Program-made: the position numbers and the translations under genes
Shown: positions 1 to 7,522 of the stretch, one piece after another
Position numbering within the stretch: position 1 is the stretch's first letter
Layout: each line of letters opens with the position of its first letter
Source: Burkholderia ubonensis
Lineage (GTDB): Bacteria; Pseudomonadota; Gammaproteobacteria; Burkholderiales; Burkholderiaceae
Length of the DNA stretch: 64,000 bases
Reading direction: 5' to 3'
NCBI RefSeq assembly: GCF_001718695.1
Contig: NZ_CP013422.1
Coordinates: forward strand, 372,001 to 436,000
The notes under the pieces: model-generated
Told to the model about the DNA's origin: nothing
The model's input: only the letters and a program-made list of their open reading frames with translations
Database searches by the model: none

Positions 1-1
1 G

Positions 2-826
2 CTCGCGGGCGGCAAGGAGGTGCTGCTGCGGCAGCGGAGCTGGAGCAGCCTCGACGGCCCGCAGGCCCGCACCGACCGCTCGGTGTTCCTGCCGCAGGTC
101 GCGCTGGTCTACAAGCCGGTGAACGCGCTGTCGCTTTACGCGTCGTACAGCAAGGCGCTGTCGCTCGGCGACCAGGCGCCGGTGCGCGCGACCAACGCAT
201 ATGCGTTCCTGCCGCCCGTCGAATCCCGCCAGATCGAAGTCGGTGCGAAATACGACTGGCTCGACCGCCTGAGCCTCACGGCCGCGGTATTCTCGATCAG
301 CAAGCCGTTCCAGTTCGCGCAGCCCGACGCGTCGAACGGCAGCTACACGTTCGTGCAGCGCGGCACGCAGCGGCACCAGGGGATCGAGCTCGGCGCGGCC
401 GGGCAGGTCACGCAGCGGCTGTCGCTGACCGCGACCGTGGCGGCGATTCGCGCGCGCGCTTACGATTCGGGGTCGCCGGCCTACGAAGGGCACCAGGCCA
501 TCAACGTCCCGGCGCTGCGCGCGTCGCTGTATGCGGACTATGCGGTGCCCGGCGTCGCCGGTCTCGCGCTGCTCGGCGGCGTCGATTACAGCGCGAGCCG
601 CAATGCGAACGAAGAGGGCACGGCGCGCGTGCCGGCGTGGTTCGTGTTCAATCTCGGCGCGCGCTATGCGACGAAGATCGGCGGACACCGGACGGTGCTG
701 CGCGTGTCGGTCGACAACCTGTTCAACAAGTTCTACTGGCGGGATGCGGGCGAGCAGCAGGGCGACGCGTACCTGTTTCCCGGCGCGCCGCGCACCGCGC
801 GCGTGTCGCTGACTTACGATTTCTGA
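2..826 (+). CDS. TonB-dependent outer-membrane receptor, C-terminal part (5' end outside window)
   Basis: The reading frame is open from the left edge, so only about the last 275 residues of the beta-barrel are seen. Alternating beta-strand patterns end in a typical C-terminal block (RVSVDNLFNKFYWRDAG, then ARVSLTYDF) with a terminal phenylalanine, the outer-membrane insertion signal. VDNLFNKFYW is characteristic of TonB-dependent siderophore or vitamin receptors. It would bind a scarce ligand at the surface and import it using TonB-ExbBD energy. The plug and TonB box are missing, so the ligand cannot be read from the sequence. The next genes, a PnuC-type transporter 33 bp away and a small-molecule kinase, suggest a vitamin or nucleoside-like ligand rather than a siderophore. 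That point is inference. Confidence 0.85.
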   Translation, partial: LAGGKEVLLRQRSWSSLDGPQARTDRSVFLPQVALVYKPVNALSLYASYSKALSLGDQAPVRATNAYAFLPPVESRQIEVGAKYDWLDRLSLTAAVFSISKPFQFAQPDASNGSYTFVQRGTQRHQGIELGAAGQVTQRLSLTATVAAIRARAYDSGSPAYEGHQAINVPALRASLYADYAVPGVAGLALLGGVDYSASRNANEEGTARVPAWFVFNLGARYATKIGGHRTVLRVSVDNLFNKFYWRDAGEQQGDAYLFPGAPRTARVSLTYDF

Positions 827-859
827 TCGCGGTTCGACCTACACTGGAGAGTACGAACG

Positions 860-1474
860 ATGTCCACCCTCGAAATCGCCGGCGTGATCGTCAGTGCGCT
901 CGCGATCTGGCTGACCGCGAAGCGGCGCATGCTGTGCTGGCCCGTGGGGCTCGCGTCGGTCGCGCTGTACGGCTGGATCTTCTTCGACGCGAAGCTTTAT
1001 TCGGACATGCTGCTGCAGGGCGCGTTCGCGGTGCTGCAGGTGTACGGCTGGCGGCGCTGGCTCGCGCAGCGTGAGCTGGACGCCGGCAGCGCGGGCGCTG
1101 CGCCGGCCGGCGACGTCGCGCCCGTGACCGGCGTGCGGCCGCGGCAGATGTTGCCCGACCTGATCGCGGCGGTCGTCGGCAGCGCGCTGCTCGGCGGGAT
1201 CATGGCGCGCTGGACCGACGCCGCGCTGCCGTTCGTCGACGCGTCGCTGACCGCGTTCAGCCTCGTCGCGCAATACTGGACCGCGCGGCGCTACATCGCA
1301 TCGTGGGGCCTGTGGATCGTGGTCAACGTGGTGTATGTCGGGATGTTCGTCGTCAAGGAGCTGTACCTGACCGCGGGGCTCTATGCGCTGTTCATCGGGC
1401 TCGCGGTGATCGGCTGGCGCGACTGGCGTCGCTCGGCCGACGCATTGCATGCGGCGACGAGCCCGGCCGCCTGA
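860..1474 (+). CDS. PnuC-family vitamin/nucleoside transporter
   Basis: A 204-residue inner-membrane protein with about seven hydrophobic segments, and conserved-looking PnuC features near the start (aromatic-rich WPVGLASVALYGWIFF and YSDMLLQGAFAVLQVYGW). PnuC proteins are facilitators for nicotinamide riboside, thiamine (PnuT) or riboflavin (PnuX); the substrate is trapped by a downstream kinase. The start ATG has GGAGAG a few bases upstream and lies 33 bp after the TonB receptor. An APH-fold kinase gene follows 23 bp downstream, which fits the transport-and-trap logic. The gene is usually labelled pnuC, but the receptor and kinase context fits thiamine (PnuT) at least as well, so no symbol is given. 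Confidence 0.88.
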   Translation: MSTLEIAGVIVSALAIWLTAKRRMLCWPVGLASVALYGWIFFDAKLYSDMLLQGAFAVLQVYGWRRWLAQRELDAGSAGAAPAGDVAPVTGVRPRQMLPDLIAAVVGSALLGGIMARWTDAALPFVDASLTAFSLVAQYWTARRYIASWGLWIVVNVVYVGMFVVKELYLTAGLYALFIGLAVIGWRDWRRSADALHAATSPAA

Positions 1475-1497
1475 CACCTCACGGAGCAACGTCGTTC

Positions 1498-2706
1498 ATG
1501 ACATTTCCTCTCGAGCCGGACGCGCGTGCAGTGCGCGGTGAAGCCGATACGCATGACGTCGCGCCGCCGCAGTTCGGTGTCGACGGCGAGCAGGCCGAAC
1601 GCGACTGGCCGCTGATCACGCGCGACGAGGTGGCCGCGATCCTCGCGCGGATCGACGGCGCGGGGCCGCCGGCGCAGCTCGCGTGGCACAGCCCGCGGCC
1701 GTTCTCGGCGGCCGTGCTGGTTCATACCGCGCGCGGCCGCGCGCTGTTCGTCAAGCGTCATCACGTGAGCATCCGCGACGTCGCGGGGCTCGAGGAAGAA
1801 CATCGTTTCATCGCGCATCTGCGGGCGCGCGGCGTGCCGGTCGCGGACGTGCTGGCGGCGCGCGACGGCGCGAGCGCGTTCGCGTCGGGCGAATGGACCT
1901 ACGAAGTGCATGCGCTCGCGCCGGGCGTGGACGCGTATCGCGGCGTGATGTCGTGGAAGCCGTTCATGCATCCGTCGCACGCGTACGCGGCCGGCCGCGC
2001 GCTGGCCGAACTGCATCGCGCGTCGGCCGGCTACGATGCGCCGGCGCGGCCCGTGCGCACGCTGCTGTCGAGTTTTCGCGTGTTGTCGTGCGCGGATCTG
2101 ACCGGCGCGCTCGAGCGCTGGGTCGCCGCGCAGCCGCTGTTGACGCGCGCGCTCGGCACGCGCGACTGGCGCGGCGATGTCGCGAAGTGGATCGGCCCGT
2201 ATCACGCGCGCCTCGTGCCGCTGCTGGGCGCGCTGCCGCCGCTGTGGACCCACGGCGACTGGCACGCGTCGAACCTGTTGTGGAGCGACGGCGAGCCCGG
2301 CGCGCAGGTGCGCACGGTGCTCGATTTCGGGCTGTCGGATCGCACCTGCGCGGTGTATGACGTTGCGCTCGCGATCGAGCGCAACGCGATCGACTGGATG
2401 GCGCCGGCTGACGCGCGCAAGGTCGAATACGCGCAGATCGATGCGCTGCTCGACGGGTACGAGTCGCTCGCGCCGCTCGACGACGACGCGTATGCGGCGC
2501 TGGTGGCGCTGCTGCCGATCGTGCATACCGAGTTCGCGCTGTCCGAGGTTGCGTATTTCGACGGTATCGTCGGTTCGCCCGAGACGGTCGATGTTGCGTA
2601 CGACGGCTATCTGATCGGGCATGCGCGATGGTTCGGCGAGCGGGATGGGCGGAAGTTGCTGGACTGGCTGGTGGAGCGGCGGCTTACGAAGCGGCGCAGC
2701 CTGTAA
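1498..2706 (+). CDS. APH-fold small-molecule kinase (phosphotransferase)
   Basis: A 402-residue protein when started at the ATG just after pnuC; the frame is open further upstream but that part overlaps pnuC. The protein-kinase-like aminoglycoside/choline/thiamine kinase fold is recognisable from the catalytic loop HGDWHASNLLW (HxDxxxxN, Brenner motif) followed by the metal-binding VLDFGLSD. An ALFVKRHH segment near residue 85 supplies the ATP-contacting lysine. It probably phosphorylates the substrate brought in by the two upstream proteins, trapping it in the cytoplasm. Thiamine kinase ThiK and choline kinase belong to this fold, so thiamine is a reasonable guess, but nothing in the sequence proves the substrate. 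Antibiotic resistance is less likely given the operon. Confidence 0.8.
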   Translation: MTFPLEPDARAVRGEADTHDVAPPQFGVDGEQAERDWPLITRDEVAAILARIDGAGPPAQLAWHSPRPFSAAVLVHTARGRALFVKRHHVSIRDVAGLEEEHRFIAHLRARGVPVADVLAARDGASAFASGEWTYEVHALAPGVDAYRGVMSWKPFMHPSHAYAAGRALAELHRASAGYDAPARPVRTLLSSFRVLSCADLTGALERWVAAQPLLTRALGTRDWRGDVAKWIGPYHARLVPLLGALPPLWTHGDWHASNLLWSDGEPGAQVRTVLDFGLSDRTCAVYDVALAIERNAIDWMAPADARKVEYAQIDALLDGYESLAPLDDDAYAALVALLPIVHTEFALSEVAYFDGIVGSPETVDVAYDGYLIGHARWFGERDGRKLLDWLVERRLTKRRSL

Positions 2707-2710
2707 AGCC

Positions 2711-2739
2711 GCGTGCCGGAGGAAGTCGCGCCGGCACGC
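2711..2739 (+). terminator. Strong hairpin after the transporter-kinase operon
   Basis: A perfect 9-bp inverted repeat (GCGTGCCGG / CCGGCACGC) with an 11-base loop starts 4 bases after the kinase stop codon. There is no following T-run, so it may act as a Rho-assisted terminator or 3'-end protector rather than a classical intrinsic terminator. Confidence 0.5.
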
Positions 2740-2920
2740 GGTTGCCCCGCGCTTCATCTTCCTTTCGTGCGGCGAGTTCTTCGAGGCAGAGCGTGAGAGG
2801 GCACCGAGACGATGTCTGCGCCCTCCGTGCTTTTGCGCGGAACAACGATTTCGACCGAAGCGCAGGTTCGTTTGAAGCCGAGCGGACCGGTTGCACGCCC
2901 GTGCGGTTTCGCGGGGGCTT

Positions 2921-2990
2921 GAGCCATATGCGGGGAAACTCGCACGTACGGTTCCTGGAAGAGAACACGCCGGTAACGGCGTGTCTTCAC
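2921..2990 (+). mobile_element. Group II intron 3'-end relic (domains V and VI)
   Basis: Positions 2921-2954 fold as a canonical 34-nt group II intron domain V: GAGCC pairs with GGTTC, the AGC triad is present, the CG two-base bulge is on the 3' strand, and the tip is a GAAA tetraloop. Only one outer pair is mismatched (A opposite C). It is followed at once by a domain VI-like hairpin (ACACGCC / GGCGTGT, about 2964-2985). The upstream 200 bases hold no reverse-transcriptase/maturase frame and no recognisable domains I-IV, so this is a truncated, immobile relic. The rest of 2740-3155 shows no gene. The relic lies at the junction between the vitamin-uptake operon and the exporter/adhesin operon, consistent with past insertion and deletion here. 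Confidence 0.75.
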
Positions 2991-3155
2991 CGGCTTCGCT
3001 CTAGGACGATCCGCGCACTTTCCCGCGCAGATACGCGGCCGCACCCAACCTCGCGAAGGGCGTCTCGGAGCACGACGCATGCCGCGCCGCGCCGAACCTG
3101 ACGACACCGGCAATACGCAAACGGTCGCGCCTCGCTCGGCAGGCTCCTCAACGCG

Positions 3156-5270
3156 TCAGAAGCCCAGTTCGCGTTGCAATACCGCGGCGACGAACCGCAG
3201 GCCGCGGCCCAGGTAGCTTTCGCGGCCGGCGCCGAGCTGCGCCGTGCCGGGCACCTCGCGTCCCGGCCCGTCGCCGCTGCTGCACGCGTCGAAGCGCACC
3301 TGCCAGGTGGCTTGCAGCGGCACCAGCTGGTGCGTCTTCGGATCCTGCTCGGCGGGGATCGGGCCGCCGTACGTGCTGGCCACGGTAGGCTCGTCGAGCG
3401 TGGCCACGTTGACCTTGTCGATCGCGGCGATGCGGCAACGGCGCGCCGCGAGTTCGGGCACGTCCGACACGAACACGGCCGTCTGTCCGGCCGCGAGGCG
3501 CTCCACGTCGTGCTCGCCCACGTAGGCGTCGCCCTTCACGCCGCCGGGCGCCACGATGTCGTAGAGCCGCTCGCCGCGCGGCAGCCAGGTGCCCGGCGCT
3601 TGCGCGTCGTCGTTGGCCTGCACGGTGCCGTCGAACGGCGCGCGGATCGTCAGTCGCGCGATCTCGGCACGCAGCCCCGCCACCGTCTGCCGCGCCGACT
3701 CCCAGCGGCGTTGCAACGCCGTGCCCTGCTGCTGCAGGCGATCGTCGAACGATTGCTGCTCGACTTCCCAGCGCAGCCGCGCCTCCTCGGCGCTGGCGCT
3801 GGCCAGCTTCGCGTCGAGATCGGGCGACACCAGCACTGCGAGCGTGTCGCCGGCGCGTACCTTGCGCCCGTCGCGCACCGGCTCCGGGTTCGCGGCCAGG
3901 TAGCCGGGCTCGACCGTATAGAGCCCCTGGGCGCGCAGCGGCGTGAGCACGGCCGGCGCGCTCACGCCGGCATGCCACGGCAGCACGAAGAATGCCAGCA
4001 GCGCCGCGCCCAGCAACGCGCTGCGTCGGGTTTCGCGGCGCCAGTGCAGCGCGTCGCGGCGCGCCCAGCAGTGCTGCGCCTCGCGCCACACCGGGCGCAT
4101 GATGAACCAGCCGAATTCCACGCAGAACAGCACCATGCCGAGCAGCTTGAAGAACGCGTGATACACCACCAGCGCGATCGACATGAACACGGTCAGCCGG
4201 TACAGCCAGGTGGCGAACGAGAACGCGATCAGGAAGCGGCGGCGCTCGGCGCTGCACGGTTCGGGCTGCGGGTCGCCGAAGCCGAACAGGCGTTCGCGCA
4301 GCCACCAGCGGCCGAGCGCGAACGCGCGATCGTGCAGGTTCGGCATGTCGAGCCAGTCCGACAGCAGGAAATAGCCGTCGAAGCGCATGAAGGGGCTCGC
4401 GTTGATGCCGAGCGTGGCCACCCAGGTGGTGGTGGCGAGCAGGAACGCGCCGGCGCGCAGCGGCCCGTCGGGCAGCAGCGTCCACGCCAGCGTGGAGAAC
4501 GCGGCGAGCGCCACCTCGCTGAGCATGCCGGCCGCGCCGATCCACAGCCGGCGGCGCCGCTCGGGCACCTTCCAGGCCTCGGTGGTGTCGGTGTACAGCA
4601 CCGGCACCATCACCAGCAACGCCACGCCCATGGTGGGCACGCGGCAGCCGTGGCGCTGCGCCGTGTAGGCATGCGCGAACTCGTGCAGCACCTTGGCGAA
4701 GCCGAGCGCGATGCCCACGCCCACCAGGCCGCGCCAGTCGGCGTAGTTGTGGAAGGTGTGCAGGAATTCGTCCCAGCGCCGCGACGCGAGGAACAGGCCG
4801 AGCAGAGCCACCGCCGTGACCACGTACCAGAACGCCGGCCGGAACGCGAACGCGACGTAGCGGTGCGTGGCGCGCAGGAACGACATCGGATGCCAGATCG
4901 GAATCCGGATCATCAGGTAGTGCTTGAGCAGCCACATGGCGCGCGAGGTATGCTGCGCCGCCTCGTGGGCATCGAGCCGTGCGGTGTCCGCGGCGCTCAT
5001 GGCAACCAGCAGGTTCTCCTGGCGCAGCGTGCGCAGCAGCGCCTCCATGTCGTCGAGCGTGACGGTGAGGGTGGTGTCGCGGTTCACGGCCTCGACGATC
5101 GCGTTCGCGTCGTCGAGCGCCCAGCGCGAGAGCAGCTCGAACGCGGGCCAGCCGATCAGGAAGAAGCGGTTCGCGGCAGGATCGTGCAGCATCCAGGTCG
5201 GCGCGCCGTCGGGCGTCACGGGGCCGGCCGAGAGCGTCAGTTCCTGGCGCAGTTGCGGGAGTCGGTGCAT
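3156..5270 (-). CDS. PqqD-like / M50 site-2-protease / HlyD fusion membrane protein
   Basis: A 704-residue protein with three parts. Residues 1-90 resemble PqqD, a winged-helix peptide chaperone (FFLIGWPAFELLSRW ... LLRTLRQENLLVA). Residues about 120-430 are a polytopic M50 zinc metalloprotease with HEFAH at 196-200 and the third-ligand motif FDGY at 297-300. After a last membrane helix near 425 comes a HlyD/lipoyl-like periplasmic arm (VEPGYLAANPEPVRDGRKVRAGDTL, then TIRAPFDGTVQ). Known M50 proteases cleave within membranes; the attached adaptor arm suggests a link to export. It is the last gene of the adhesin operon, 31 bp after the GAF-like/HlyD gene. No ABC transporter is encoded nearby, so this protein may replace it or process the cargo; that is inference. 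Confidence 0.85.
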   Translation of the reverse strand: MHRLPQLRQELTLSAGPVTPDGAPTWMLHDPAANRFFLIGWPAFELLSRWALDDANAIVEAVNRDTTLTVTLDDMEALLRTLRQENLLVAMSAADTARLDAHEAAQHTSRAMWLLKHYLMIRIPIWHPMSFLRATHRYVAFAFRPAFWYVVTAVALLGLFLASRRWDEFLHTFHNYADWRGLVGVGIALGFAKVLHEFAHAYTAQRHGCRVPTMGVALLVMVPVLYTDTTEAWKVPERRRRLWIGAAGMLSEVALAAFSTLAWTLLPDGPLRAGAFLLATTTWVATLGINASPFMRFDGYFLLSDWLDMPNLHDRAFALGRWWLRERLFGFGDPQPEPCSAERRRFLIAFSFATWLYRLTVFMSIALVVYHAFFKLLGMVLFCVEFGWFIMRPVWREAQHCWARRDALHWRRETRRSALLGAALLAFFVLPWHAGVSAPAVLTPLRAQGLYTVEPGYLAANPEPVRDGRKVRAGDTLAVLVSPDLDAKLASASAEEARLRWEVEQQSFDDRLQQQGTALQRRWESARQTVAGLRAEIARLTIRAPFDGTVQANDDAQAPGTWLPRGERLYDIVAPGGVKGDAYVGEHDVERLAAGQTAVFVSDVPELAARRCRIAAIDKVNVATLDEPTVASTYGGPIPAEQDPKTHQLVPLQATWQVRFDACSSGDGPGREVPGTAQLGAGRESYLGRGLRFVAAVLQRELGF

Positions 5271-5301
5271 GGTGCGAAAGCGTCGTGCGGGTCGTCGTGT
5301 T

Positions 5302-6744
5302 TCACCAGCCCAGCCACTGGCGGGCCAGCGTCAGCGGACGGCGCAGCAGGTAGTAGATCGCGGGTACCCACGGCCCGCGGATCCGTGCGGTGCCCATCGC
5401 GCCGAGCGGCGCATGCGCGTCGCCCGCATCGAGCGTGGCGCGCACGCGGTAGGCGAGCACGCCCTCGGGCGTCGGCTCGGCGCGCCAGGCCACGGTGTCG
5501 ACGCGCGCGTCGTAGCTCGCCAGCGGCGAACTCTTCGGATACAGCGTCAGCGTGGTGCCGGGCTTCACGTCGATGTTGTCGGCCACCGGCAGCCACGCGG
5601 TCACTTCCACGTGCGCGGGATTGGCCAGCAGCAGGATCTTCTCCCCGACGGCCACCGCCTTGCCGGTCCATTCGTTTGGATCGCTGAAGATCGCCACGCC
5701 GGCGCGCTGCGCGGTGACGTTCACGCGCGCGAGCTGGCGCGCGGTGTAGTCGAGCTCGACGCGGCTCTGGTCGAGCTTGCCCTGGCGCTCGGCCATGTCG
5801 AGGCGGTTCTTGTCGTCGGTCACCGCGAGCTGCGCCGTCTGCCGGAGTTCCTCCTGGGCCGTGTCGAAATCCTTGCGGGCCACGGCGTAGCGCGACTGCA
5901 GCGTGGTGGCGTCGAGCGCGAGCAGCGGCGTGCCCTGCTGCACGACCTGATTCGGACGCACGTACAGGCGGTCGATCACGCCGTCGAGCGGCGCGCGCAC
6001 CACGAACGGATCCTTCGGCGTGACCTCGGCCGGCGCGAGCACCGTGAGCCGTACCGGGATCACGCACGCCACCGCCAGGCCGATCAGCACGCGGCGCTGC
6101 TGGCGGCCGGGCTTCAGCAAGACCCGGGCACGCTCGCGCCACGAGGCGCGGGGCGCGAACGACTCGAACGCGTGCGCCCACACCTGGCCGAGCTCGGTCA
6201 GCAGCGCGGTGTCGGTGGCGCTCCAGATCCCGTCGCGCGCGAACACCACGCCGCCCACGGCGCGGCCGGCCCGATCGGTCAGCGGCAGCCACGCGCCGTG
6301 CTCGGGCCACCACGCGGCCCATTCCTCCACCACGTGCGGCGCGTCGGCGCGCAGGTCGGCGGCGGTGAAGGTGTGCACGCGCGGCCGCGCCGGCAGCACC
6401 GGAGCGCCCTGGCCTTCCACGCGCGCCGCGGCGTCCTCGGGCGGGGCGCTCTGCAGGCCGCGCGCGAGCGCCTTGCAAAGCTGGCCGAGCCATTGCACGT
6501 AGGGTGCGTTCGGATCGCTCTGAGGCAGGCCCGACAACGCGGCCACGTGGCCCGGCGTGTCGCCGCGCCACCACGCGGCCTGCCGGTAGGGCACCAGCGC
6601 GAGCGTCTCGTTGACGATCGTGAAGCCGAGCGTGGTTTCGGTCGCGGCCGCGCGAGCGCGCGCCGACAGTTGCCAGAGCAGCGCGAGCTGCTGGCCGTCG
6701 ATGCGGGGTTGAGCCGCCTCGTCCGCCGTACGGTTTGCCGTCAT
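5302..6744 (-). CDS. GAF-like domain / HlyD-family membrane adaptor
   Basis: A 480-residue protein. Residues 1-205 look like a cytoplasmic GAF-type sensor fold (TLGFTIVNETLALVPYRQAAWW ... AWLPLTDRAGRAVGGVVFARDG). A single transmembrane helix follows near 217-237. The periplasmic part is HlyD-like: a lipoyl half-motif (VVRAPLDGVIDRLYVRPNQV), a helical hairpin at about 280-340 and a beta-barrel to the end. HlyD proteins join inner-membrane pumps to TolC. A sensory-looking cytoplasmic domain on such an adaptor is unusual and may recognise cargo or a signal. It starts 4 bp after the upstream adaptor gene and is translated with the M50 fusion gene downstream. Confidence 0.8.
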   Translation of the reverse strand: MTANRTADEAAQPRIDGQQLALLWQLSARARAAATETTLGFTIVNETLALVPYRQAAWWRGDTPGHVAALSGLPQSDPNAPYVQWLGQLCKALARGLQSAPPEDAAARVEGQGAPVLPARPRVHTFTAADLRADAPHVVEEWAAWWPEHGAWLPLTDRAGRAVGGVVFARDGIWSATDTALLTELGQVWAHAFESFAPRASWRERARVLLKPGRQQRRVLIGLAVACVIPVRLTVLAPAEVTPKDPFVVRAPLDGVIDRLYVRPNQVVQQGTPLLALDATTLQSRYAVARKDFDTAQEELRQTAQLAVTDDKNRLDMAERQGKLDQSRVELDYTARQLARVNVTAQRAGVAIFSDPNEWTGKAVAVGEKILLLANPAHVEVTAWLPVADNIDVKPGTTLTLYPKSSPLASYDARVDTVAWRAEPTPEGVLAYRVRATLDAGDAHAPLGAMGTARIRGPWVPAIYYLLRRPLTLARQWLGW

Positions 6745-6748
6745 TGCA

Positions 6749-7522
6749 TCACCGCGCGAAAGTCGCCCACCCGCTCATACCCGGCAGCAGGTCGGGCGCG
6801 CCGGCATTCAACGCCGCCGTCACGTCCACCGTCTGCGTGACGGGGTCGACGCGCGCGCCGATCCGCGCCACCTTGGCCGGGTAGGTCTTGCCGACTTCGT
6901 CCACCTGCACGCTCAGCGCGTGGCCCGGACGCAGCCAGGCGAGCCATTTCGACGGCACGATCATCTTCAGCTCGAGGTGGCTGGTGTCCACCACGGTGAG
7001 CAGCGGCTTGCCCGGTTCGGCGAACTGCTGCGGCGAGGCGCTGCGCTTGGACACGCGGCCGTCGAACGGCGCGGCGATCGCGCACTTGCGGACGGTGGCC
7101 GACATATAGGCCACCTCGGCCGCGCTGGCCTTCTGCTTGGCCTGCGCCTGCTGCACCTCGAGCGCGCCGATCGAATGCAGCGCGAGGAGCTTGCGGTTGG
7201 TGTCGAGCAGGTCGCGCGCGCCGTCCGCGTCGGCCTGCGCCTTGCGCAGCTGCGCGTTGTACAGCGAGCAGTCGAGCGTGACGAGCGTCTGCCCGGCGCG
7301 GAACGAATCGCCGTCGCGGAACGGCAGGGAGGCGATCTTGGCCGCCACTTCGCTCGAGATGTCCACCTGATCGCGCGACACGAGCTGGATGCGGATCCTC
7401 GAATCGGGATTGTCGACGGCCGGCGCGCCCGGCGGCGGCGCCGGGGGCGCCGCCAGGACCAGGCGCGAGGCGACGAGCAGCGCGATCGCGCCGGCTGCCC
7501 GGTAGTGCTTGAACGGCTTCAT
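6749..7522 (-). CDS. Periplasmic adaptor (HlyD/RND membrane-fusion type)
   Basis: A 257-residue protein with an N-terminal signal sequence (IALLVASRLVLAAPP). It then carries the lipoyl half-motif (PFRDGDSFRAGQTLVTLDC), a short helical hairpin at about 95-150, the second lipoyl half (CAIAAPFDGRVSKRSA) and a beta-barrel. This is the layout of a small periplasmic adaptor bridging an inner-membrane partner and a TolC duct. The ATG overlaps the stop codon of the TolC-like gene in an ATGA junction, so the two are translationally coupled. With the GAF-like/HlyD and M50/HlyD proteins, this operon encodes three different adaptor-like proteins, which is unusual for one export pathway. Confidence 0.85.
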   Translation of the reverse strand: MKPFKHYRAAGAIALLVASRLVLAAPPAPPPGAPAVDNPDSRIRIQLVSRDQVDISSEVAAKIASLPFRDGDSFRAGQTLVTLDCSLYNAQLRKAQADADGARDLLDTNRKLLALHSIGALEVQQAQAKQKASAAEVAYMSATVRKCAIAAPFDGRVSKRSASPQQFAEPGKPLLTVVDTSHLELKMIVPSKWLAWLRPGHALSVQVDEVGKTYPAKVARIGARVDPVTQTVDVTAALNAGAPDLLPGMSGWATFAR

